A DNA stretch of 64,000 nt from Massilia sp. KIM (lineage in GTDB: Bacteria; Pseudomonadota; Gammaproteobacteria; Burkholderiales; Burkholderiaceae_D), in contig NZ_MVAD01000002.1 in the NCBI RefSeq assembly GCF_002007115.1, positions 620,001 through 684,000 of the forward strand, in the 5' to 3' direction. Of this stretch, positions 32,872 to 40,627 are shown one piece after another. Below the pieces are notes generated by a model, which made no database searches, was not told the origin of the DNA, and saw nothing but the letters and a program-made list of their open reading frames with translations. The position numbers and the translations under genes were made by a program. How positions within the stretch are numbered: position 1 is the first letter of the stretch; each line of letters begins with the position of its first letter.

Positions 32872-35139
32872 TCAGCTGGCGTAGTGCGCCGCTTCTCCCG
32901 GCAGCTCTTCCTCCACCCCATGGGCGCGTTCCTGCACCGCCTCCACGTAGCGCTTGAGCGCATCGTCCAGCGAGGGCATCAGGAGCGCGCGTTCGCTGCT
33001 CAGCGCGCTGTTTTCCGGCCGCCGCGCGACATGGCCGCAGGCCTCCGCCGACACTTCCTCCAGCCCGCCCGGGTCGACCCCGGCCGCCGCGCAGGCGCGC
33101 TTGGCCAGCTCGGCCCAGCTCACGCTTTCCGCATTGGTCAGGTGCCAGACGCCGCGCTCGCGGTCGATCAGCAGGTCGAGCGACACGTTCACCAGGTCCG
33201 GCACGTAGGTCGGCGAGACCACCATGTCGCGCGCCGCCTGGAAGGGCAGGCCCGCTTCGAGATTGTTGAGCGCCAGCGTGACGAAGTTGTGCTGGTCCCA
33301 GGGGCCGAAGAAGGCGCTGGTGCGGATCACCAGGGCCTGCGGGTCGGCGTCCAGCACCCGCTGTTCGGCCTCGGCCTTGCTGCGGCCGTACACTCCCAGC
33401 GGGTTGACCGGGTCGGACTCCACGTACGGCTGGCCCTTGGTCCCGTCGAACACTAGGTCGGTGGAGAAGGTCATGAAGCGCAGGTTGTGGCGGATGCAGG
33501 CCAGGGACAGGATGGTCGGCCCCAGCGTGTTCTCGCGCATGCAGCGCTCGGCCTCGCGCTCGGCGTCGTCGACCCGCACGTAGCCGCCGGCGTTGATGAT
33601 GGCCCAGGGCTTGAAGCGCTGGATCGCCGCCTCGACCGAGGCCGGGTCGGTGATGTCCATCTCCTGGCGCGTGAGCACGTGATAGGCCAGGTTGCGCTTC
33701 TCGCAGATGCGGGCGAAAGCCGAACCCAGGGTGCCGGTGGCGCCGGTGATCAGGATCGGCTGCACGTGGGCCGACTTGAACTGGCCGCGCACGGCGATGT
33801 CGGCCACCGCGGTGCGGGTGGCGACCGGCTTGGCCAGGAAGCGTCCCGGACGGCGCCACCAGCCTTCGCCCTGCAGCACCGGATTGGACAGCGGCCGGCC
33901 GGAGGACAGTTCGCGCATCAGGGTGGCGACTGCGGTCGGGCGTGGCTCGCCGCCGCGCACGTCGAAGGGGCCCGGCTCGTAATAGCCGCGGCATTCGGTC
34001 ACCAGGCAGTTCCAGTCGAAGGAGCCGAGCAGGGCCCAGACCGTGACGGCGCGCACGTCGGCGCCCTGGCCGCGCGCCTTCTGGGCCGCGTTCCAGATTT
34101 CAAGTAGCCAGCGCAGCTGGTCTTCACGATTGGCGTCGATGTGGGCCTCGGTGATCGCGATCGGCAGGCCGTAGCGTTCCCAGGTTTCCATCAGCAGCGG
34201 TGCGATGCCCGGGGTCGGCGTCGCCAGCACGCGCGGGGTTTCGATGTCGGCGTGATGGATGCCGCGGTAGGTATGGCAGCGATTTTCCGGATAGCGCTCC
34301 GGCCGGTGGTCGAGCCAGCGCTCGCTGGTGGCGTAGTAGTTCACGCCAATGACGTCGGGCGGACAGGGGTTGTCGCGGAACCAGAGCAGCTCGTCTTCGG
34401 TAGCTCCTCCTTCCGTGGTCAGGAAACCCCAAAGGTTATGTTGCTGGTCGACCTTGCCGCACAACAGATCCCAGCCCAGCCAGCGGCGGTCGTTGAAGAA
34501 ACTGGTGATCTCTTCCATCTCCGGCGTGCCATAGGTCTTCGACAGGTCGTCGGTCTGGACCAGCTTGGCCTGCGGATTGACGGCGCGGATCGCGCGCATT
34601 GCCAGCATGGTGGCGCGGCACTGGGTGAGCAGGGCGCGGATGAAGGTTGCCTCGTCGCTGCCGTGCGGGTACCAGACGCCTGCCAGTCCTGAGAAGCGCG
34701 CCGTGGTCAGGGGTTCGTTGACCGGGGTGTAGTACTCGACCCAGGGGTAGCGCCGGGCTACCGCGCCGGCGTACTCGGCGAGCTTGTCGGGGAAGGCTGG
34801 GTCGACCAGGCTGGTATGGCGCGGGCCGCTGCCATGGTGGATCAGGCCGACGATCGGCGTGACGCCCAGCTGCTGCAGGGCAGGCAGCCGCTCATCGGGC
34901 CAGGACCAGTCGGCCGATTCGATGCCGTCGGGCGCGGTGCGCTCCCACAGGACGGGGTAGCGGATGGCCTTGATGCCGAGGGAAGCGAAACGTTCGATGT
35001 CCTGAAGACGCTCGGCATGGCCGTTGCGGTCCATCTGGCTGAAGTATTCGTCGCGTACGCGGTTGACCGTGCACTCGAGTCCGCCCCAAAGCGCCAGCTC
35101 CGGGGAAATTTCCGGCTGGGAAGTAATATGTGGAATCAT
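32872..35139 (-). CDS. Fusion of GH1-like domain and RmlD-type sugar nucleotide reductase
   Basis: A 755-residue two-domain protein. Residues 1-410 resemble family 1 glycosidases: TPVNEPLTTARF matches the acid/base NEP motif and ITEAHIDA sits where the nucleophile (usually TEN) is expected. From about residue 462 a Rossmann domain follows, with GATGTLGSAF, STDLVFDG and YGRSK, as in dTDP-4-dehydrorhamnose reductase. No signal peptide, so it is cytoplasmic. Both halves are in one uninterrupted frame, so this is a true fusion. A glycoside-linked sugar nucleotide pathway is inference; substrate unknown. It stands alone, with its own terminator. Confidence 0.85.
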   Translation of the reverse strand: MIPHITSQPEISPELALWGGLECTVNRVRDEYFSQMDRNGHAERLQDIERFASLGIKAIRYPVLWERTAPDGIESADWSWPDERLPALQQLGVTPIVGLIHHGSGPRHTSLVDPAFPDKLAEYAGAVARRYPWVEYYTPVNEPLTTARFSGLAGVWYPHGSDEATFIRALLTQCRATMLAMRAIRAVNPQAKLVQTDDLSKTYGTPEMEEITSFFNDRRWLGWDLLCGKVDQQHNLWGFLTTEGGATEDELLWFRDNPCPPDVIGVNYYATSERWLDHRPERYPENRCHTYRGIHHADIETPRVLATPTPGIAPLLMETWERYGLPIAITEAHIDANREDQLRWLLEIWNAAQKARGQGADVRAVTVWALLGSFDWNCLVTECRGYYEPGPFDVRGGEPRPTAVATLMRELSSGRPLSNPVLQGEGWWRRPGRFLAKPVATRTAVADIAVRGQFKSAHVQPILITGATGTLGSAFARICEKRNLAYHVLTRQEMDITDPASVEAAIQRFKPWAIINAGGYVRVDDAEREAERCMRENTLGPTILSLACIRHNLRFMTFSTDLVFDGTKGQPYVESDPVNPLGVYGRSKAEAEQRVLDADPQALVIRTSAFFGPWDQHNFVTLALNNLEAGLPFQAARDMVVSPTYVPDLVNVSLDLLIDRERGVWHLTNAESVSWAELAKRACAAAGVDPGGLEEVSAEACGHVARRPENSALSSERALLMPSLDDALKRYVEAVQERAHGVEEELPGEAAHYAS

Positions 35140-35199
35140 GAGGAATATACCTGCTTTGTGAAGACAGGCTCCAGCCTATAGGCGCACTTTTGGCGCTTG

Positions 35200-35215
35200 T
35201 GTGAAGTAGCCCACA
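35200..35215. promoter_or_regulatory. CRP-like site upstream of the GH1/RmlD gene, one mismatch
   Basis: TGTGAAGTAGCCCACA matches TGTGA-N6-TCACA except for one base. It is about 68 bases before the minus-strand start codon. It is weaker than the two perfect sites at 1530 and 3717, and the call is tentative. Confidence 0.35.
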
Positions 35216-35379
35216 TAAAAGCTGTTTTTCGGACAATTCCTACTTTCTGTAAGCATTTTTCACCGTTCAGGAGCTAATTCCGGCCAACCTGCGGACATAC
35301 ACCTTGTGCCGGGGCGCGTGTGCGCCGGCGGAGGGACGATCCGTGGACAATCGGGAGCAGCTATATGCAGGAGAGCGTG

Positions 35380-35616
35380 ATGTACATGGTGTACTGGACC
35401 GAGGTCGAGAAGGACGGGGCCTATCCGGAGTCGAAGCCGTTCGACACGAGCGAGATGGTGGCCGCGATGCAGTTCATGGAGGAGCTGCGCCGGCGCCAGC
35501 GCGCAGGGGAAGGCGTGCGCTTCATCACGATGTGCTCGGAGCACCCGGACGTGGTGGGGCATCCGGGTGTGGATGTGACGGGGCCGGATTACAACTGGAA
35601 GAAGCGGCGCAGATGA
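35380..35616 (+). CDS. Small protein of unknown function
   Basis: A 78-residue protein beginning MYMVYWTEVEKDGAY, with an acidic N-terminal half, a helix rich in Glu/Arg (AAMQFMEELRRRQRAGE) and a C-terminal KKRRR. I use the ATG after CAGGAGAGC; an ATG 15 bases earlier is in frame and possible. It has no signal peptide, membrane helix or motif I can name. It stands alone between a divergent gene and a repeat cluster, so it could also be a remnant. Confidence 0.55.
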   Translation: MYMVYWTEVEKDGAYPESKPFDTSEMVAAMQFMEELRRRQRAGEGVRFITMCSEHPDVVGHPGVDVTGPDYNWKKRRR

Positions 35617-35696
35617 GGGCTGCTGGTGAATGGTGCCGCCTGTATCGCCCCCATATTTGTTAGCCCTCAAACCGTCGTTCCCGACACTGTCGGCAA

Positions 35697-35968
35697 CGAC
35701 TTCCGGCGCAGGCCGGAACCCAAGTTTGCACGCACACCACCTGCTGAACCAACTTGGGCACCGGCCTTCGCCGGTGCGACGTACTAGCTTCGCGAGCATG
35801 CGGCTGCTCTACGAACTTGGGCACCGGCCTTCGCCGGTGCGACGTACTGGCTTTGCGAGCTTGCGGCTGGCTTTGCGAGCATGCGGCTGGCTTTGCGAGC
35901 ATGCGGCTGGCTTTGCGAGCATGCGGCTGCTCCACGAACTTGGGCACCGGCCTTCGCCGGTGCGACGT
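35697..35968. repeat. REP palindrome cluster, locus C
   Basis: Minus-orientation copy at 35697-35726; three identical plus-orientation 32-base copies at 35751-35782, 35814-35845 and 35937-35968, each beginning AACTTGGGCACCGGCC and ending GGTGCGACGT. Spacers between the identical copies are 31 and 91 bases and hold 20-base units. The regular layout mimics a short CRISPR array, but spacers are themselves repetitive and no cas gene is near. Confidence 0.88.
35849..35928 (+). repeat. 20-base tandem repeat, four units
   Basis: Four units of GGCTTTGCGAGCATGCGGCT (the first has TTGCGG for ATGCGG). A related, single unit lies in the preceding spacer near 35788-35808, suggesting expansion of one spacer. 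Confidence 0.9.
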
Positions 35969-35989
35969 GCTGGCGCCGCAGGCCGAAGG

Positions 35990-37066
35990 TCACCCCGCCG
36001 GCGTGAACGCTTCCTCGATCCCCACCACGTCTCCCGTCCCGTCCGCGTCATACCCCGGCAGCCCCGCCACCAGCTGCCGGTAGGCCGGCGTGCGCATCAA
36101 GGCCAGCAACTGCCCCATGGCCGGCTCCTCGAGGGCCTCGCGGCGCAGCGCGAAGTAGTACACCTCGCGCACCAGCGGCGTGAAATCGAGCTTGAACTGC
36201 GCCGCCGCCGCGCGCATCCCGAAGCCGGCGTCGGCCATGCCGCTGGCGATGTAGGCCGCCACCGCCGAATGCGTGAACTCCGCGCTGTGAAAACCGTTGA
36301 TGCTCTCGAAGCCCGGCCCGTCCGCCTCCAGCATCATCTCGAGCAGCATGCGCGTGCCCGATCCCGCCTGCCGGTTCACGAAGCGCACGCCGGGCGAGGC
36401 CAGGTCGGCCAGGCTGCGCAGGCCGAGCGGGTTGCCGCGCGCCGTGATCAGGCCCTGCTCGCGCCCCGCGACCTTCACCAGGCAATGCTGCTGCGGATCG
36501 AGCCAGCGCAGGTACCAGGCCGCGGTCTGGGCCTGGAAGCGCCCGAGCGGAATGTGAAAGCCCGCCAGGTCGCACTCGCGCCGCGCCAGCGCCACCACGG
36601 CGTCGGTGCTGGTGCGGTAGCGTGAATCGACCGGCAGGGCGTCGCGGTCGATGTAGCCCATCAGCGCCGCCACCGCGAAGCCGTGGCTGGCGTCCAGACG
36701 CAGCCGGCGCGCGTGACCGGCCGTGATCCTTTCCAGCTCCACCTCCAGCTCCGAAGCGAGGCTCTGCAGGGTAGGCGAGAGGCGCGCGGCGATGCGGCGG
36801 TCGGCCCACACCAGCTTTTGCGCCAGCGGCGTGAGCTGGGTGCCGCGTCCGCGCCCGGTCTGCAGCAGCTGCTGGCCGAACAGGCCTTCGGCCGTGCGCA
36901 GCAAGCCCCAGGCATAACGGTAGGACAGCTTGACCGATTTCGCGGCCTGGGCGATCGAGCCCGTGTCCTGGATCGCGAGCAGCAAACCGAGCAGGTCCGC
37001 GGTGTCGAGCGGTTCCTGTCCCTTGATGCTGATTTCCCAGTGGGGGCGAATATGGACTTTGAGCAT
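35990..37066 (-). CDS. ModE-like HTH regulator with periplasmic-binding-type domain
   Basis: A 358-residue regulator. The N-terminal LysR/ModE-type winged helix runs through LLGLLLAIQDTGSIAQAAKSV and YAWGLLRTAEGLFG. The C-terminal domain (about residues 120-340) is of the type seen in molybdate-binding and PBP-like proteins: VNRQAGSGTRMLLEMML is characteristic. It lies divergent from an OFA transporter and the formate dehydrogenase/tungstate transport genes, so control of that cluster by an oxyanion or organic acid is a reasonable inference. Its start codon overlaps a GCATATGC palindrome, suggesting self-control. Confidence 0.82.
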   Translation of the reverse strand: MLKVHIRPHWEISIKGQEPLDTADLLGLLLAIQDTGSIAQAAKSVKLSYRYAWGLLRTAEGLFGQQLLQTGRGRGTQLTPLAQKLVWADRRIAARLSPTLQSLASELEVELERITAGHARRLRLDASHGFAVAALMGYIDRDALPVDSRYRTSTDAVVALARRECDLAGFHIPLGRFQAQTAAWYLRWLDPQQHCLVKVAGREQGLITARGNPLGLRSLADLASPGVRFVNRQAGSGTRMLLEMMLEADGPGFESINGFHSAEFTHSAVAAYIASGMADAGFGMRAAAAQFKLDFTPLVREVYYFALRREALEEPAMGQLLALMRTPAYRQLVAGLPGYDADGTGDVVGIEEAFTPAG

Positions 37067-37071
37067 ATGCT
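37062..37071. promoter_or_regulatory. AGCATATGCT palindrome at the regulator start codon
   Basis: A perfect 10-base palindrome sharing GCATAT with the larger inverted repeat at 37140-37161. Its position over the regulator start codon suggests an autoregulatory site. Confidence 0.4.
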
Positions 37072-37139
37072 AAAAATAGCCTATTTCTAGCCAGAAAAGT
37101 CCATGTTACGCTCCGCGAAACAAGAAAAATAGATAAAAC

Positions 37140-37161
37140 AATATGCTTTTTAAAGCATATT
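37140..37161. promoter_or_regulatory. AT-rich palindromic operator before the OFA transporter
   Basis: AATATGCTTT and AAAGCATATT form a 10-base inverted repeat around two T residues, 27 bases before the transporter ATG. It lies in the divergent region shared with the ModE-like regulator, whose binding site it probably is. It does not match the classical ModE box (ATCGCTATATA-type). Confidence 0.65.
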
Positions 37162-37188
37162 ATAAACCTGACGATTCATGGAGGAGAC

Positions 37189-38826
37189 ATGGCACTACTC
37201 AGTTTTTTGGATAAGGAACACACCATCGCCGGGGCGGGCTTCAACCGCTGGCTGGTGCCGCCGGCGGCCCTCGCCATCCACCTTTGCATCGGCATGGCCT
37301 ATGGATTCTCGGTGTTCTGGCTGCCGCTGTCGAAAGCGATCGGCATCACCGAATCGCTGGCCTGCCCGGCCGACATGAGCTTCATGGCCCAGGTGTTCGC
37401 CACCACCTGCGACTGGAAGATCTCGATGCTGGGCTGGATGTACACCCTGTTCTTCGTCTTCCTCGGCCTGGCCGCCTGGCTGTTTGGCGGCTGGCTCGAG
37501 CACGCCGGCCCGCGCAAGGCCGGCCTGGTGTCCGCCCTGTGCTGGTGCGGCGGCCTGGTGATCTCGGCACTGGGCATCTACACCCACCAGATCTGGCTGA
37601 TGTGGCTCGGCTCGGGCGTCATCGGCGGCATCGGCCTGGGGCTCGGCTATATCTCGCCGGTGTCCACGCTCATCAAGTGGTTCCCCGACCGGCGCGGCAT
37701 GGCGACCGGCATGGCCATCATGGGCTTCGGCGGCGGCGCCATGATCGGCGCGCCGCTGGCCGACCGCCTGATGAAGCACTTCGCCACCCCGACCTCGGTC
37801 GGCGTGTGGGAAACCTTCCTGGCCCTGGCCGCGATCTACTTCGTGTTCATGGTCGCGGGCGCGCTGACCTACCGCGTGCCGGCCACCGGCTGGAAACCGG
37901 AAGGCTGGAACCCCCCGGCCAAGGCCGCCAACACCATGATCACCGCGCGCCACGTGCATGCCAGCCGCGTCTGGGGCATTCCCCAGTTCTGGCTGATCTG
38001 GGGCGTGCTGTTCCTGAACGTCTCGGCCGGCATCGGCATCCTGGGCATGGCTTCGCCCCTGCTGCAGGAAGTCTTCGGTGGCCGCCTGATCGGCGTGGAC
38101 CTCGGCTTCAACGAGCTTGACGCGGCCCAGAAGGGCCAGATCGCGGCCATCGCCGCCGGCTTCACCGGCCTGCTGTCGCTGTTCAACATCGGCGGCCGCT
38201 TCGCCTGGGCCTCGTGCTCGGACTATATCGGCCGCAAGGCGACCTATTTCGTGTTCCTGATCCTCGGCTTCGTGCTCTACGCCTCGATTCCGTCGCTGGC
38301 GCACTCGGGCCAGCTGGCGCTGTTCGTCGCCTTCATCTGCATCATCCTGTCGATGTACGGCGGCGGCTTCGCCACCGTGCCGGCCTACCTGGCCGACCTG
38401 TTCGGCACCCAGATGGTGGGCGCGATCCACGGCCGCCTGCTGACCGCCTGGGCCGCCGCCGGCGTGCTCGGCCCGATCCTGATCAACTACATCCGCGAAT
38501 ACCAGATCGCCAATGGCGTGCCGAAGGCCCAGGCCTACGACGTGACCATGTACGTGCTGGCTGGGCTGGTGGTGATCGGCATCGTGCTCAACTCGATGAT
38601 CCGTCCGCTGGCCGACAAGCACTTCATGACCGACGCCGAACTGGCGGCCGAGAAGAAGCTGGCCCAGGAAAAGGACGTCGCTTCCGCCAGCGTGGGACGC
38701 AGCGGCGGCGGCGCGGCCGTCGCCGGCAACCCGGCCATGGCCGCCTTCGCCTGGGCCGCGGTCGGCATCCCCCTCCTGATCGGCGTGTGGATCACGCTGC
38801 AGAAGGCGGTGGTGCTGTTCCAGTAA
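37189..38826 (+). CDS. OFA-family MFS transporter (oxalate/formate type)
   Basis: A 545-residue transporter, longer than the roughly 420 residues of OxlT, with about twelve helices. PDRRGMATGMAIMGFGGGAMIGAP is the OFA signature region of the first half, and FNIGGRFAWASCSDYIGRK is the repeat between the two halves. A long hydrophilic C-terminal stretch precedes a final membrane helix (LIGVWITLQKAVVLF). GGAGG precedes the ATG. Its location before formate dehydrogenase genes suggests it imports or exchanges formate, oxalate or a related acid. Confidence 0.87.
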   Translation: MALLSFLDKEHTIAGAGFNRWLVPPAALAIHLCIGMAYGFSVFWLPLSKAIGITESLACPADMSFMAQVFATTCDWKISMLGWMYTLFFVFLGLAAWLFGGWLEHAGPRKAGLVSALCWCGGLVISALGIYTHQIWLMWLGSGVIGGIGLGLGYISPVSTLIKWFPDRRGMATGMAIMGFGGGAMIGAPLADRLMKHFATPTSVGVWETFLALAAIYFVFMVAGALTYRVPATGWKPEGWNPPAKAANTMITARHVHASRVWGIPQFWLIWGVLFLNVSAGIGILGMASPLLQEVFGGRLIGVDLGFNELDAAQKGQIAAIAAGFTGLLSLFNIGGRFAWASCSDYIGRKATYFVFLILGFVLYASIPSLAHSGQLALFVAFICIILSMYGGGFATVPAYLADLFGTQMVGAIHGRLLTAWAAAGVLGPILINYIREYQIANGVPKAQAYDVTMYVLAGLVVIGIVLNSMIRPLADKHFMTDAELAAEKKLAQEKDVASASVGRSGGGAAVAGNPAMAAFAWAAVGIPLLIGVWITLQKAVVLFQ

Positions 38827-38911
38827 GCCCCCGGCCGCGCGGATGGCAAAGCCGTCCGCGCGGTCAACGCGATTCAGACCCATTGCACACGGACTCACAC
38901 TCGGACCCATC

Positions 38912-40627
38912 ATGAACCATCCGACCATCCCGATTGCCGTCGCCGGCGCCAGCCGCCAGCGCAAGCGCGAAGCCCCAAAGGGCCGCCGCGTCGAGCCGCA
39001 GGCGCTGGCCGAGGTGCAGGCCCTGCTGGGCGCGGCCTCGCGCCAGCGCGACCTCCTGATCGAGCACCTGCACAAGATCCAGGACCATTTCGGCTGCCTG
39101 TCCAGCCGCCACCTGGCTGCGCTGGCGCAGGAAATGCGCCTGGCCCAGGCCGAGGTCTACGAAGTCGCCACCTTCTACCACCACTTCGACGTGGTGAAGG
39201 AAGGGGAGGCGGCGCCCGCCGCGCTCACGGTGCGCGTGTGCGCCGGCCTGTCCTGCGAGATGGCGGGCGCGCGCGAGCTGCTGGACAAGCTGCCGGCCCT
39301 GCTCGGGCGCGAGGTCCGGGTGCTGGAAGCGCCCTGCGTGGGACGTTGCGAGCAGGCCCCGGTCGCCGTGGTCGGCCAGCGTCCGGTGCCGGTGGCGCGC
39401 GCCGAACAGGTGCTGGCGCTGGCCAGCAGCGGCCAGACCACCGACAGCGTCAGCGGCCACGCCGATTACGCGGCCTACCGCGCCGCCGGCGGCTACGCGC
39501 TGCTGCGCGACTGCGTGGCCGGCAAGCACGATGCGGAACAGGTCATCACGACGCTGGAAGCCTCCGGCCTGCGCGGCCTGGGCGGGGCGGGCTTCCCGCT
39601 CGGCCGCAAATGGCGCCTGGTGCGCGCCGAGGCTGGCCCGCGCCTAATGGCGATCAACATCGACGAAGGCGAGCCGGGCACCTTCAAGGACCGCGTCTAC
39701 CTCGAGCGCGACCCGCACCGCTTCCTGGAAGGCGCGCTGATCGCCGCCTGGGCGGTCGGCATCGAGGCCATCTACATTTACCTGCGCGACGAATACCACG
39801 GCTGCCGCGCCATGCTGGAAGCCGAACTGGAAAAACTGCGCGCCGACCCGCCGGTGCAGGGCATGCCGCCGATCCACCTGCGCCGCGGCGCCGGCGCCTA
39901 CATCTGCGGCGAGGAATCGGCCATGATCGAATCGATCGAGGGCAAGCGCGGCATGCCGCGCCTGCGTCCGCCCTACGTGGCCCAGGTCGGCCTGTTCGGC
40001 CGCCCGACCCTCGAGCACAACTTCGAATCGCTGCACTGGGTGCGCGAGATCCTCGAGCGCGGCGCCGACTGGTTCGCCTCCCAGGGCCGTCACGGCCGGC
40101 GCGGGCTGCGCTCGTTCTCGGTCTCGGGCCGGGTGCGCGAGCCGGGCGTCAAGCTGGCCCCGGCCGGCATCACGGTGCGCGAACTGATCGACGAATACTG
40201 CGGCGGCATGCAGGACGGCCACGCCTTCTACGCCTACCTGCCGGGCGGCGCCTCGGGCGGCATCCTGCCGGCCTCCATGGGCGACATCCCGCTCGACTTC
40301 GACACCCTGCAGCCCTACGGCTGCTTCATCGGCTCGGCCGCCGTGGTGATCCTGTCCGACCAGGACAGCGCCGTGGCCGCCGCGCGCAACACCCTGGCCT
40401 TCTTCAAGGACGAGTCCTGCGGCCAGTGCACGCCCTGCCGCAACGGCACCGCCAAGGCGCTCGACCTGATCCGCCAACCGGCCTGGGACACCGGCCTGCT
40501 GGCCGAGCTCTCGCAGGTGATGCGCGACGCCTCGATCTGCGGCCTGGGCCAGGCCGCGCCCAACCCGATCGACTGCGTCATCAAGTACTTCCCGGACGAA
40601 CTCACGAACAGCGTGGTGAAATCATGA
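38912..40627 (+). CDS. Formate dehydrogenase subunit, NuoE-NuoF fusion (FdsG/FdsB type)
   Basis: A 571-residue diaphorase of a NAD-dependent formate dehydrogenase. Residues 30-155 are NuoE-like with [2Fe-2S] cysteines Cys110, 115, 142 and 146. Residues 190-571 are NuoF-like: GLRGLGGAGFPLGRKW (FMN), RRGAGAYICGEESA (NADH), and a [4Fe-4S] site ESCGQCTPCRNGT with Cys503, 506, 509 and 543. Separate fdsG and fdsB genes are common in other organisms; here they form one frame. The ATG is the first plausible start; no strong ribosome binding site. It overlaps the next gene by four bases. Confidence 0.92.
   Translation: MNHPTIPIAVAGASRQRKREAPKGRRVEPQALAEVQALLGAASRQRDLLIEHLHKIQDHFGCLSSRHLAALAQEMRLAQAEVYEVATFYHHFDVVKEGEAAPAALTVRVCAGLSCEMAGARELLDKLPALLGREVRVLEAPCVGRCEQAPVAVVGQRPVPVARAEQVLALASSGQTTDSVSGHADYAAYRAAGGYALLRDCVAGKHDAEQVITTLEASGLRGLGGAGFPLGRKWRLVRAEAGPRLMAINIDEGEPGTFKDRVYLERDPHRFLEGALIAAWAVGIEAIYIYLRDEYHGCRAMLEAELEKLRADPPVQGMPPIHLRRGAGAYICGEESAMIESIEGKRGMPRLRPPYVAQVGLFGRPTLEHNFESLHWVREILERGADWFASQGRHGRRGLRSFSVSGRVREPGVKLAPAGITVRELIDEYCGGMQDGHAFYAYLPGGASGGILPASMGDIPLDFDTLQPYGCFIGSAAVVILSDQDSAVAAARNTLAFFKDESCGQCTPCRNGTAKALDLIRQPAWDTGLLAELSQVMRDASICGLGQAAPNPIDCVIKYFPDELTNSVVKS

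Larger units (their letters stand above)
35617..35989. other. Repeat cluster between small protein and regulator
   Basis: No gene. It contains one REP palindrome of locus type GTTCCGGC, three identical 32-base palindromes of type GCACCGGC, and four copies of a 20-base unit. A further hairpin (CGTCGTTCCCGACA... near 35674-35700) lies at the left edge. Confidence 0.8.

Noticed and set aside
35751..35968. Short CRISPR array
   Set aside because: The repeats are perfect hairpins of the dispersed REP family, the spacers consist of a repeated 20-base unit of unequal total length, and there are no cas genes.
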